Shown here one piece after another: positions 39,390-49,682 of a stretch of 64,000 bases of DNA (positions are counted from its first letter, which is position 1; each line of letters opens with the position of its first letter). A model generated the notes under the pieces. It did no database searches and had not been told where the DNA came from. It was given only the letters and a program-made list of their open reading frames with translations. This stretch comes from an uncultured Pelagibacteraceae bacterium (GTDB taxonomy: Bacteria; Pseudomonadota; Alphaproteobacteria; Pelagibacterales; Pelagibacteraceae): NCBI GenBank assembly GCA_902633185.1, contig CACPFN010000001.1:62001-126000 (forward strand). Reading direction: 5' to 3'. Position numbers and translations under genes: made by a program.

Positions 39390-41107
39390 TAAACGCTCTC
39401 CAATACACAAGCTATTTTAAAGCCCTTCATAGTTTGCGAATTTTGCTGTTCATTAGGTAATGTCATGCTCGCTAAAGATGCTTGCGATATAAGCTTCTTA
39501 TTATTTAAATTACTAATGAGTTTTAAAATGTCTTGATCGCTAAATGCTGATCCTTCGATTATAACTAGGTCTGCCCCATTATATTCTATAGACTTAAACT
39601 TAACTCTTTTAGGTACTGCTGATGCAATTTGAGCCAAAACTCTGAAACTTACAGTTTTATTTGACTTAATTGATTTGCTAAGTTGCAAAGATTTTAAAAT
39701 AATTCCAATTTCTTTAGCATACTTATTTTTCTCTAAAGTTTTTAATTCATGAGTTTGGACAATTTCATCGTAATCGACAATTTTTTTATTTAAATCAGTT
39801 ATTTGCCAAAAAGCGAAACCAAAAAGTACAATGTATATAACTGCAACAATTCCAACAACTCCTTTGAAAGCAAAATTTGAAAAAGCTTTTGCCTTTTTTT
39901 GCGCAATCATATTTTCTCTATTAGGTAATAAGTTTATATTCTTAACTGCGGTTACAAATTTATAGTATCCAAATACGTCAAGTTTTCTAAATGCCAATCC
40001 CATCACAGTTGAAAAATATGAACGATTGTCAATTTTTACATCGTTTTCTAATTGAGCAGGAATTTTAATTCCTTCAAATGGATCAAATAAATTATATCCT
40101 GTATTGACCATATTTTTTCTAAAGCTGCCTAAATAATCTTCTACATTTTGCAAATTAGATACTACTTTTAAGTTTCTAATCCTTTTTTCATATTTCTGTT
40201 CAAAATCCTGCACAGCTTGTTTAACTTGAGTCATGTATCTTCTTACTAAAGCGTCCATTTCCTCTTGGTTATTACTTTCTTGGAGTGTTTTTCTATCCTG
40301 TGATCTTATAAAAATATCCGTTATGATTGGATTGTTCTCATATAGTATCATTACATAATTCTCATCGAAACCAAATTCCAAAACTGCTGTTAAATTAGAA
40401 TCTTCAATGGATCCTGCAATTTGATTAATTTGATCTACTGCAGATTTTAGTGCAAAACATTTAACATCAATAATTACTGCATTAAGCCCACCTTTTTTAA
40501 TAATATCTGTGTAGCTATTTATGTCTGATAGCTTTGAAGCTACAAATAAAATATCCATAGTATTTCCAGTTTTGTCTCTATTAATTACTTGATGAAATAT
40601 TGAATAATCATTTAAATTATCTGTTAACTGAACTAAATTTTCCCATAGTGAGTCTGTATCTATTGCTTTTTTTAATTCTTCATCAGTCATTAAAGGTGCA
40701 GTAACTACTCTTATAATTGCACTAGTGACTGGAATTGCTATTGCAGCATTTGTTGTTGTAATTTTCGATTTTTGTAAAGCTAATTTTAATTCATCAGCGA
40801 CTTTATCTGGATTTTCTAAAACTGTTCCATTTTCAGGTATGCCTTCAAATTTATGTACATAAAATCTATCTAATACCCATTGATTAGCCTTGTTACTTGA
40901 AACTTGTGATAATCTTATTTCATTAGATGTTAATTCAACACCTAAAATCTCTTCTCCTTTTATAGCTTGCTTGCCTAGCCTCTTCTTTAAAAATTTATCA
41001 AAAAATCCCTCTTTCTTCTTTTTGCCATCAGCTGCCTGAGGAACTGGAGGTGTGTTGCCCTGTTCCTTACTTTTCTTTTTGAATAGGTTTGCAAAAGGAT
41101 TTTTCAT
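39389..41107 (-). CDS. Fused PilM-PilN type IV pilus assembly protein
   Basis: N-terminal PilM actin-like segment; C-terminal 'NINLLPNRENMIAQKKAK' + TM + PilN ferredoxin-like domain in one 572-aa ORF. Confidence 0.85.
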   Translation of the reverse strand: MKNPFANLFKKKSKEQGNTPPVPQAADGKKKKEGFFDKFLKKRLGKQAIKGEEILGVELTSNEIRLSQVSSNKANQWVLDRFYVHKFEGIPENGTVLENPDKVADELKLALQKSKITTTNAAIAIPVTSAIIRVVTAPLMTDEELKKAIDTDSLWENLVQLTDNLNDYSIFHQVINRDKTGNTMDILFVASKLSDINSYTDIIKKGGLNAVIIDVKCFALKSAVDQINQIAGSIEDSNLTAVLEFGFDENYVMILYENNPIITDIFIRSQDRKTLQESNNQEEMDALVRRYMTQVKQAVQDFEQKYEKRIRNLKVVSNLQNVEDYLGSFRKNMVNTGYNLFDPFEGIKIPAQLENDVKIDNRSYFSTVMGLAFRKLDVFGYYKFVTAVKNINLLPNRENMIAQKKAKAFSNFAFKGVVGIVAVIYIVLFGFAFWQITDLNKKIVDYDEIVQTHELKTLEKNKYAKEIGIILKSLQLSKSIKSNKTVSFRVLAQIASAVPKRVKFKSIEYNGADLVIIEGSAFSDQDILKLISNLNNKKLISQASLASMTLPNEQQNSQTMKGFKIACVLESV

Positions 41108-41232
41108 AATTTTTTTTTTAGATTTTAACTATATACTCAACTTTTACTAGAATAAAAACTTAGTTATCCAGTTTGGGGCATTTAGTAAAATTAATTGGTA
41201 AATTATGTATAATTTATAGTAAATATATAAGT

Positions 41233-42249
41233 ATGTTTGAAAAGTTAGAAGAGCTTGCAAAAAATAATAAAAAAATATCTGATTTCCACATTAGATCGGG
41301 CTCCCCATTAGCCTATAGGCAAACAGGTGAAATTATAAAAGTCGAAGAAGTAATGGTAACGGCCCAGGATTTAAAAGATTTATTGTCTATGAATTGTAAT
41401 GAGTACGAACTTAATAAGTTCGATAAAACACATGAACTTGATACTTCGGTTACATTAAGTGGACTAAGATTTAGGGCAAATTTTTATAAAACTATAAATG
41501 GGCCTGCTTGCGTTTGTAGAAGAGTAGAAAGTAAAATTCCTGATATGGATCAGTTTAACTTACCACAATCTTTATATGATATTGTAGATTTTCATAAAGG
41601 CTTGGTTTTGGTCACAGGTCCAACTGGATCTGGAAAATCCACTACACTTGCAGCAATTGTAAATGAAATTAATAAAACACGAACAGCAAATATTATAACT
41701 GTTGAAGACCCAGTTGAATTTATTCATAAAGATAATAAAAGTATTGTTTCACATCGAGAAGTTGGAAAACAAACTGAAACTTTTGCTGCTGCATTGAAAG
41801 CTGCTTTAAGAGAAGATCCTGATGTAATTTTAGTTGGAGAAATGCGAGACCTTGAAACTATAAGTTTAGCATTAACTGCTGCTGAAACAGGTCACTTAGT
41901 TTTTGGAACATTACACACTAGTGGAGCTCCAAGCACTATAAACAGAATAATTGATGTATTTCCGCCTGAGCAACAAGAACAAATTAGAGCACAAATTTCT
42001 ACATCATTAAAAATGGTTGTTACTCAAAGATTACTTAAAACAAGAGATGGGATGGGTAGAGTTGGCGCATTTGAAATAATGAAATGCACAGCACCAATTC
42101 AAAACTTAATAAGAGAAGCAAAAATTCACCAAATTCCAAGTATTATGCAAACAGCTGTTAGAGAAGGAATGATTACTATGGAGAAATCTCTTGAAGAATT
42201 AGCAAAATCTGGGAAGATAGATCCTGGTGCAGCAAGATCAGAACATTAA
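41233..42249 (+). CDS. pilT: Type IV pilus retraction ATPase
   Basis: 'VTGPTGSGKSTTLAAIVNEIN', 'ALREDPDVILVGEMRDLETI', 'GHLVFGTLHTSGAPSTINRIIDVFP'. Start set at MFEKLEEL, 20 codons inside the listed ORF. Confidence 0.95.
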   Translation: MFEKLEELAKNNKKISDFHIRSGSPLAYRQTGEIIKVEEVMVTAQDLKDLLSMNCNEYELNKFDKTHELDTSVTLSGLRFRANFYKTINGPACVCRRVESKIPDMDQFNLPQSLYDIVDFHKGLVLVTGPTGSGKSTTLAAIVNEINKTRTANIITVEDPVEFIHKDNKSIVSHREVGKQTETFAAALKAALREDPDVILVGEMRDLETISLALTAAETGHLVFGTLHTSGAPSTINRIIDVFPPEQQEQIRAQISTSLKMVVTQRLLKTRDGMGRVGAFEIMKCTAPIQNLIREAKIHQIPSIMQTAVREGMITMEKSLEELAKSGKIDPGAARSEH

Positions 42250-42877
42250 AGGTTTTACTATTTTAGAATTGCTAGTTGTTATAACAATTGTAGCAATTGT
42301 ATCCGCTGTTGGTTATCCAAATTTTATGAAGTGGAGAGAAGATAGAGAGATACGTGCTGCAATGGAGTCAGCAGCAACAATGTTATCTTCAATTAATAAT
42401 TTATCACAAAGAGGCAATTTCCCTTTTGTTCAATTAAAAATTACACCTAATGGAACAACTAATACAACAATAACAAGTAAAGGTATGAATGTTAAAACTT
42501 TATCTACAAGATTAAATAGTGGGAGTGTAATTGATTGCAGTTTAACAAATAGTGGTTATTGGGATAATCATTTGGTAGATAAAACCACAAAAGATGTATC
42601 AACACATATTAATGCTGAGGGCTCAGTTTGTTTTTCGCAGGATGGCACTCATTACAAAACTTTAGGTAAATTAAATTCAAATGTGAATGTTACTGTAGAA
42701 GGTAGGATTACTAATCAATATTTAATCATTTGTTCTACATCTAATGCATCAGGCAGTGGCAAATGTCCCACCAATCAGGCAGATGGTTTGAAACAACCCG
42801 CATATTTGGTAGAGTGGACAAGATTTGGTAACATAAGCAAATTTAAATGGAGTGGTAGTGGTTGGAATAGACAATAA
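42227..42877 (+). CDS. Minor pseudopilin (GspH/FimT-like)
   Basis: GTG start; leader 'MQQDQNIKG|FTILELLVVITIVAIVSAVGYPNFMKW'. Confidence 0.87.
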   Translation: MQQDQNIKGFTILELLVVITIVAIVSAVGYPNFMKWREDREIRAAMESAATMLSSINNLSQRGNFPFVQLKITPNGTTNTTITSKGMNVKTLSTRLNSGSVIDCSLTNSGYWDNHLVDKTTKDVSTHINAEGSVCFSQDGTHYKTLGKLNSNVNVTVEGRITNQYLIICSTSNASGSGKCPTNQADGLKQPAYLVEWTRFGNISKFKWSGSGWNRQ

Positions 42878-43448
42878 AATTAAAAAAGGCGAAAAGGGAA
42901 TGACATTGCTTGAGGCACTTGTCTCAACTGCAATAATAGGAATTGGTTTTGTTGCTGTTTTTCAAATGGTAAACTATTCAGTCCAATCTATAGATGTGTC
43001 TGGTGAAAGAACAAAAGCTAATTATTTAGTTTCAATGGTAGCAGAAGATCTTATTTCAGAAAAAGAGTCTAATTCTCCGACAAAAGACGTCAAATTCATG
43101 GATTACTTAATAAGTAATAAGAATAGCTCAAATTCATCATGGAGAATGGGATCATGTTCATCGGGATCGAGTACCACAGGAAATTTTACTAATGCTACTC
43201 AAAATAAATTTAAAAAGTGGGATGATCGTTTCTCGACGCGGAGAATTAAATGTAAAGGAGCACAAGATATAAAATATCTAAAAGTTTTTGATATTTGCAA
43301 CAATAATGCCAGTGGGAATAATTGCACTTACAATAATACAAGAAATTATAACGGCACAGGAATATATGAAAAATGGATTGTTGGAAAAATGGAGGTCAAT
43401 CTTAATAGTGGTAAAAAGAAAAAGTTTTTATATTTCCAGATTGATTAA
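42852..43448 (+). CDS. Minor pilin PilV-like
   Basis: Leader '...KKGEKG|MTLLEALVSTAIIGIGFVAVFQM'. Confidence 0.82.
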   Translation: MVVVGIDNKIKKGEKGMTLLEALVSTAIIGIGFVAVFQMVNYSVQSIDVSGERTKANYLVSMVAEDLISEKESNSPTKDVKFMDYLISNKNSSNSSWRMGSCSSGSSTTGNFTNATQNKFKKWDDRFSTRRIKCKGAQDIKYLKVFDICNNNASGNNCTYNNTRNYNGTGIYEKWIVGKMEVNLNSGKKKKFLYFQID

Positions 43449-44287
43449 TGAAAAAAAAATTATCTAATATTGCTGGTGTTACATTAATTGAAATTCTTAT
43501 TGGGATATTGATTTCAGTAATAATGATGGGAGCAATGTTCACATCTTATACTGTAGTTAATAACACATACTCTCAAGTTACTGATCGGGCAAAAATTTCA
43601 ACTGCTGGAAGAGACGTTGTTGGAATGATTATGAGAGATGTTAGAAACGCTGGTTTTAAATATTTTGGAGATAATATTAAAACAACTAATGCTCATGCTC
43701 CAATTCTCATTACCAAAAGCTCAAATTTCAATACTAGCTGTGATAAAATAGATATTGTCTATGGTGGTGTGAATTATAATGCCACTAGAAATCCTAAATA
43801 TCAGTATGAAAGATTTAAAGTAACTTATGAATGTAAAGCTTCAACAATTCCAGATAAAACTTCACCTAAACTAAGTGGCGGCGGTTATCCACCAATAAAA
43901 GCTTTTGCAATTTATAAAACTAAAGTTAAATGGAATAACACCTCGAATAGTTGGGATAATCCATCAACTGATGGAAATGATGCAACTTATCCATCGCAGT
44001 TGATAGTAGATTATATAGTTGATTTAATATTTAATCCAATTGATGAAACTGGGGTTTTAATAAGCCCTCCTCCAACTCCCACAAATTCCAACAAAGATAA
44101 ATTATATAAAATTAAAACTATTGATATCGCAATGACAGTAAGATCGACAAAAGATTTTTTTAGGACATCTAAAGTTAGAAAAGTATTAGCGATGATTGAT
44201 AAAAAAAGAGACAAATCAAAAACTGATAAATATTTAAGAGATACTATTGTAGTAACGGCTCATGCTAGAAATTTAGGATTAGAATAA
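43448..44287 (+). CDS. Minor pilin PilW-like
   Basis: Leader 'MKKKLSNIAG|VTLIEILIGILISVIMMGAMFTSYTVV' and 'GRDVVGMIMRDVRNAGF'. Confidence 0.85.
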   Translation: MKKKLSNIAGVTLIEILIGILISVIMMGAMFTSYTVVNNTYSQVTDRAKISTAGRDVVGMIMRDVRNAGFKYFGDNIKTTNAHAPILITKSSNFNTSCDKIDIVYGGVNYNATRNPKYQYERFKVTYECKASTIPDKTSPKLSGGGYPPIKAFAIYKTKVKWNNTSNSWDNPSTDGNDATYPSQLIVDYIVDLIFNPIDETGVLISPPPTPTNSNKDKLYKIKTIDIAMTVRSTKDFFRTSKVRKVLAMIDKKRDKSKTDKYLRDTIVVTAHARNLGLE

Positions 44288-44961
44288 TGAAAAAAAACGA
44301 ACAAGGATTTGCATTAGTGTTATCATTAGTTTTGATGTTAGCAATGTCATTAATGGGTGGAGCTTTAATTGTTATTTCAGCAGGAGATCACCGTAGCAAT
44401 AATAAGAGTGATGAATACCAGCAAACTTTCTATGTCGCAGAAACAGCTTTGATTGAGGGTGAAAAATATGTTCTTAATAAATTTTTAGGACCTTGGAATA
44501 CATCTAACCATAAAAGAGATACTTCAAAAAGAGCTTTGCCAGCAAATCAAACTTCTGTTTGGAACGGCGCAATGACAAAAAAAAATTATACAACAAGTGA
44601 CAGCTTCTATTTTAATACTAGTACAAATTGTTATCAAAGTTTCTCAGAAATAGACAAAAGTACTCTTAAAGTTGTTGCATCCGAAAGTTGGAATTTTGGA
44701 AAAGTCTTAAGAGATAGTTTTAATACTAATGCATCAAACCAAGAAAAAACTGAAGCTGAGAGATTGCAGTCTTATTATTATGAGTTTTTTATATCGAGAA
44801 TTGGAGCTGCACCTTTTAGAGGATACGGATCAAGCGTTAAAAAAGGCGCTACAGACAAAGGAAACGATGGAATGGCCTATAGAGTTTATGGTTGTGGTAT
44901 AAAAAAAGATGATGACAGAATGATTGTGGCACTAGAGAGCACTATTGTTCTTCCAAAATAA
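44287..44961 (+). CDS. Minor pilin PilX-like
   Basis: Leader 'MKKNEQG|FALVLSLVLMLAMSLMG...YVAETALIEGE'. Confidence 0.83.
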   Translation: MKKNEQGFALVLSLVLMLAMSLMGGALIVISAGDHRSNNKSDEYQQTFYVAETALIEGEKYVLNKFLGPWNTSNHKRDTSKRALPANQTSVWNGAMTKKNYTTSDSFYFNTSTNCYQSFSEIDKSTLKVVASESWNFGKVLRDSFNTNASNQEKTEAERLQSYYYEFFISRIGAAPFRGYGSSVKKGATDKGNDGMAYRVYGCGIKKDDDRMIVALESTIVLPK

Positions 44962-45024
44962 TTTATAATAATAAATTAATTTTGAGACAAAAATAAAGGT
45001 ATAATGTATTAATTATAACTAATT

Positions 45025-45579
45025 ATGAAAAGATTAGTCCAATTTTTTATAATATTCTTTCTATTTTCAGTACCTGCTAATGCTGCGTGTGATTTTATGA
45101 TTAAAATTGGTGAGAAAGGCACAAAAGTATTTGAAAAGTTTGCAATTCCTCTGCCTGGTTTTAAAGGAATGTGGTACATGCCTGTTCAATCTCCAGAGGT
45201 TTGTCCAAATGATAATTTAAACGAAAATATTGCAGTAGAATATGTATTTTTAGGAGATAAACATGAACAAGCTAAATTAGCAGCTATAAGAATAATTGTT
45301 CTTAATGATGGAAATAATACTGAAAACAATAAATTAACATTGATGAATTATGCTAAAAAAGTTTATGGAGATTTTGATACTGGTCAAAATCCTGAAATAT
45401 TCAACAGCTATAATATTTGGGAAAACGGACAAAGTATTGTCATCTATAAAAGAATGTTAGATGCAAATGATTTAATTGAAGAAGAAATTATGATTACAAA
45501 TTTGGAATATGATAAAAAACTAGGTTTATTCTTTAACGAAATTGAAGCAGAAGCAGAAGGGTTTGATAAGAAGGAATAA
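45025..45579 (+). CDS. Secreted protein of unknown function in the minor pilin/pilY1 operon
   Basis: Signal peptide '...FSVPANA|ACDF'; stop codon adjoins the pilY1 start. Confidence 0.75.
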   Translation: MKRLVQFFIIFFLFSVPANAACDFMIKIGEKGTKVFEKFAIPLPGFKGMWYMPVQSPEVCPNDNLNENIAVEYVFLGDKHEQAKLAAIRIIVLNDGNNTENNKLTLMNYAKKVYGDFDTGQNPEIFNSYNIWENGQSIVIYKRMLDANDLIEEEIMITNLEYDKKLGLFFNEIEAEAEGFDKKE

Positions 45580-48500
45580 TGAATAAGATAAAAATTTTAC
45601 TATTTAAAATTTTATTTTCTTTAATACTTTTAAGTAACTCAAGTTACGCAAAAAATATACCACCGGGTTCAGGGATTGGGGATGTTCCAGCAAATATATT
45701 AATCTTACTCGATAAATCTGGAAGTATGAGTGTCCGTATGACCAGTGGATCCGGATTTATGTATCCTTACGCTTCAGCAGCTGATAGCAGTGGAGATCTT
45801 TATATTGGACAATACTGGCGTTATGGGATTAAAAAATTCAATTACTCTACTGCAACTGTAGATACAACTTTTGCATCTAATGGAACATATGTGGGCTCTG
45901 GTAGTTGTAGAAGTTATTATCCTTTAAATATGAAAATTCATAATGGATATTTGTATGTAGCCTCTTATTATGATCACAGAGTTTTCAGAGTAAATATATC
46001 TACTGGAGCATGTGACTGGAATCACTATATCAGATATCCAAGAAATATAGCCATTGATACTGGTAACAGCATTCTTTATGCAAATGGGATATATGGAAAT
46101 GCGGTCGTTCGAAATTTATCTACAAATACAAATATAAATTGTTCTTGGTCTGGTAATTTAAATGGTCAAACCAGATATGGTTCAACAGCAGTAGATGCAT
46201 CTGGAAATAACTTTTACAGCATTAGTTACTCTAGAATGTACAGATTTACAATAAATCAGTCTACAAGATGCCCAAATACAAATTATTCAGCACAATGGTA
46301 TTGGGGTGGAAGTTATTCTTTTGGAATGGATAATCATCCCTCTGATGATAACATTTTGTATTTAAACAATTATTACTCTCACAGAGTTGAGAAAATAACT
46401 TTAAATTCTTCTAAAAATAAAGTTCAATCTAGAAAGACAGCAGGAAGATGCTGTACTGGTAAGTCATCATCAACAAATATTAGAATGTATTACCCATGGG
46501 GTGTATCAGTAGATAAAACAAATAATAGAGTGATAAGTACTACATATTATAAAATGTCAGTACATGCGTTTGATCTCGATCTAGGTTTTTTAAAAGAATT
46601 TGGTGGATCTAGTGGAACAAGAATGGATGGTGCAAAAGAGGCTATAAAAGCAATTGTTACTGACTCATCTTTAACTGCAGGAGTTAACTTTGGTTATGCT
46701 TATTGGTCATCAGGTGGAGCTGGTTTTAGATCTTGGAGTGGAAATATTACAACAGGAAGAGCTAATCCCTGTAGTTCTCGAGCATGCTTAAAAGTAAGAG
46801 TTCATAAACAAGGTGCCTCAAGGATAAACCAAATAATTGGAAGTTTAAACCCTGGTGGCGGAACAAATGCAGATGACTGGGCTAGAATTGCTGAAGAGTA
46901 TTATCTGAGCAGTAGTTATTCTCCAATTGATAAAAATTTATCCTGTCAAAATAGCTATATATTGGTTATTGGTGATGGTGATTGGTACAATCATAGCAGA
47001 GCTCAAAGTAGAGTTGTCAAACTTTTAAACAAACACAAAATTAAAACTTTTACCGTTGCATTTGGTGGAGGGTTATCAAGCAATGGTATTAGAAATTTCA
47101 GAAGAATGGCCCAAGCGGGTGGAACTAATGATGTTATAATTGCAAACACAACAGCATCGCTTAAATCACAATTAAAAGCAGCGATATCACAGGTTATTGC
47201 ATCTAAACTATCTTTTACTGCTCCTGCAATTACAGCTACTATAGAAAAAGGTGGATCATTATACCAAGCACAGTTTGATTATATCCAAAATAAAGAATGG
47301 CAAGGTAAATTAACAAGAACAAAATTAAATCCAGATGGAAGTTTAGATCTTAATGATAAAGGAAATTGGGATGCTTCAGACAAACTTGAAAAAAGAACAA
47401 GTGCTAGAAAAATTTGGAGCCAAGTGCCTGGGGTAGATTATAGAACAAATTATAATAACTTTGTTGATACTAATTGGAGTTCAATAAACACGCTATTTGA
47501 GACAACAGGAAATGAAGTTGCTGGATATCATAATAAAACTGATAGTCCATCAAATACACAAAGATGTAAAAATGTTTCTTCGGTCAAAGATGCTGTCAGT
47601 GGTGTTAACGAGGATGATATTAAAGGACTAATTAATTTTATTAGAGGTAAAGACTATTTTGATTACGATGGTGATTGTAATTTAACTGAGAAAAGACCTA
47701 AGGCATTGGGAGATATATATCATTCTGAGTTGGTGGTTATTGGAAATCCAGAAGCTGAAACTGCATTTGTTGGTTCCAATCAAGAATCTTATTGGAGATC
47801 TATTAAAGGATATGATGCATGGGCAGCTTCTGTAAAAAGAGATGAAATCATTTATGTTGGTGCCAATGATGGAATGCTTCATGCATTCAATGCATCAAAT
47901 GGAGAAGAAGAATGGGCATTCGTTCCTCCATTGTTAGCTGCATCTTTCCCAAGCATGGTTAATGTTAATTTAAATAGATCTGTTGGTGGTTCAAATGCAA
48001 TTTATGGTGTAGATGGATCGCTGGTTGCACACGATATGTATTTCAAAAGTGCATTTGACAGCTCTAAACAGTGGCATACTATTTTAATGGTGCCGTATGG
48101 AAGAGGTGGTGGAGGTTTTTCTGTTTTAGATGTTACTAATCCTAAGAAACCTTTACATCTATACTCAGTTTTAAACGATAAAACTAGACGTGAAGTTCAT
48201 ATAATGGATCATAATGGAACGATAAATACATATAATTACATCCCAACATCATGGCCATTAAGCCAAATGGCAGAGTCAATTGCAGTCGGTGCAAGTCAAT
48301 CAACTGATTTTACTTGTAAGACAGATCAAAGCACTAAATGTCAAACACACAATGTTTGGACAATACCTAATGTAACTTTATCAAAATCAGATTTAAGAAT
48401 TACAATAGATGATAAAAATTATACAAGCTTTAGTGTTACTACTAATCTTCAAGGCACAGAGATCAGATTAAATAGAAATTTAACGTATTATGGTGGCGAT

Positions 48501-49670
48501 CCAGGGGATGCATCAAAATCAAGCACAAATATGGGTGTATATTTAAGACCAGGTTCTGTTAATACTGGAGTAACGACACAACCAGAATATGATTATAGTC
48601 AACTTGGTGAAACATGGTCAGCACCTAGAATTTTAAGACTACCTAACAGTGGTGCAGGAGATACAAATATTGAGGATGATATTTATGTAGCTGTAATGGG
48701 TGGAGGATTTGGAACTCAATACGAAGGAGTTGGCTCTAATTTAACTATAGTAAATCTTGAAGACACAAGTTTCCCAGGAAGAATTCATAAATCTATCCCA
48801 ATTGATGATTTAACAACTAATGATATTGTTAATTCTACTCCTGGTACACCAGTCGTTATTACACCTGATACAGCAAGAGGAGTGAATTATAGAGGAGCCT
48901 TAGTTTACATAAATGATTTAGAAGGAAAAATTACGAAGTTTAATTTAACTAATATGTCTGATGACGGTGCTGGAAGCGCTATTTCGTTATATGATAGCAC
49001 AACATTATTTACTGCAGGCTCTAATCAAACAAATGGTAGATATATGTATCATTCAATGGATGCAACAATTGGTCAAACAACAAACTCGTTGTGGTTATAT
49101 ACTGGTACTGGAGACTATGAAAGAATTGGATCCACTAATAAAGGAACAGATAATTTAATGCTAGGAATTAGTGATCCTCATTACCCATCTTACAGAGATG
49201 TAGCTGTTGCAACTAAAGCATCAGATTTAACAAATTGTAAAAATACAACTAAAGATACTACGGGAGCTAAATGTCCTCAAACCCCTAAAGATGTTGGATG
49301 GTATATAACCTTAGATGATTTCCAAAAAGTTACAGCGGAGCCAACGGTATCTAGTGGTTTAGTATATTTTCCAATATATAAACCTAGCTCATCAGTTAAT
49401 AAATGTAGCTTAGGTGATGCATTTATTTGTGGAGTAGATGATGAATGTGGAACAAATGTATCAAATAAACTTGGATCATTTAGGAATAAAAAAGATACTT
49501 GCATGTATGTAGGTCAGGGTGTTTTATCTAGAATAGTAGTTTATGCGAACAAATTATTTGCAAATATTGCAGGTCAATCAACAAATGCACAGAAGAAAGA
49601 TTTAGTTGTGCTTGATGCAGCAGCTGGAGGCACTTCTAGCTACAGAAGTTCTTGGAGACAGAACTATTAA
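45579..49670 (+). CDS. pilY1: PilY1-like pilus tip adhesin with split VWA domain and inserted NHL-like propeller
   Basis: 'ILLDKSGSMS' MIDAS; 'GANDGMLHAFNASNGEEEWAFVPP' and 'LGDIYHSELVVIG' PilY1 C-terminal signatures; repeated propeller blades at about 45740-46610. Confidence 0.92.
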   Translation: MNKIKILLFKILFSLILLSNSSYAKNIPPGSGIGDVPANILILLDKSGSMSVRMTSGSGFMYPYASAADSSGDLYIGQYWRYGIKKFNYSTATVDTTFASNGTYVGSGSCRSYYPLNMKIHNGYLYVASYYDHRVFRVNISTGACDWNHYIRYPRNIAIDTGNSILYANGIYGNAVVRNLSTNTNINCSWSGNLNGQTRYGSTAVDASGNNFYSISYSRMYRFTINQSTRCPNTNYSAQWYWGGSYSFGMDNHPSDDNILYLNNYYSHRVEKITLNSSKNKVQSRKTAGRCCTGKSSSTNIRMYYPWGVSVDKTNNRVISTTYYKMSVHAFDLDLGFLKEFGGSSGTRMDGAKEAIKAIVTDSSLTAGVNFGYAYWSSGGAGFRSWSGNITTGRANPCSSRACLKVRVHKQGASRINQIIGSLNPGGGTNADDWARIAEEYYLSSSYSPIDKNLSCQNSYILVIGDGDWYNHSRAQSRVVKLLNKHKIKTFTVAFGGGLSSNGIRNFRRMAQAGGTNDVIIANTTASLKSQLKAAISQVIASKLSFTAPAITATIEKGGSLYQAQFDYIQNKEWQGKLTRTKLNPDGSLDLNDKGNWDASDKLEKRTSARKIWSQVPGVDYRTNYNNFVDTNWSSINTLFETTGNEVAGYHNKTDSPSNTQRCKNVSSVKDAVSGVNEDDIKGLINFIRGKDYFDYDGDCNLTEKRPKALGDIYHSELVVIGNPEAETAFVGSNQESYWRSIKGYDAWAASVKRDEIIYVGANDGMLHAFNASNGEEEWAFVPPLLAASFPSMVNVNLNRSVGGSNAIYGVDGSLVAHDMYFKSAFDSSKQWHTILMVPYGRGGGGFSVLDVTNPKKPLHLYSVLNDKTRREVHIMDHNGTINTYNYIPTSWPLSQMAESIAVGASQSTDFTCKTDQSTKCQTHNVWTIPNVTLSKSDLRITIDDKNYTSFSVTTNLQGTEIRLNRNLTYYGGDPGDASKSSTNMGVYLRPGSVNTGVTTQPEYDYSQLGETWSAPRILRLPNSGAGDTNIEDDIYVAVMGGGFGTQYEGVGSNLTIVNLEDTSFPGRIHKSIPIDDLTTNDIVNSTPGTPVVITPDTARGVNYRGALVYINDLEGKITKFNLTNMSDDGAGSAISLYDSTTLFTAGSNQTNGRYMYHSMDATIGQTTNSLWLYTGTGDYERIGSTNKGTDNLMLGISDPHYPSYRDVAVATKASDLTNCKNTTKDTTGAKCPQTPKDVGWYITLDDFQKVTAEPTVSSGLVYFPIYKPSSSVNKCSLGDAFICGVDDECGTNVSNKLGSFRNKKDTCMYVGQGVLSRIVVYANKLFANIAGQSTNAQKKDLVVLDAAAGGTSSYRSSWRQNY

Positions 49671-49682
49671 TCATTAAAAATA

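Noticed and set aside
41173-41232. 20-aa N-terminal extension of PilT in the ORF track
   Set aside because: Contains a TATAAT-like sequence and does not resemble PilT; the start at 41233 (MFEKLEEL) fits the family.
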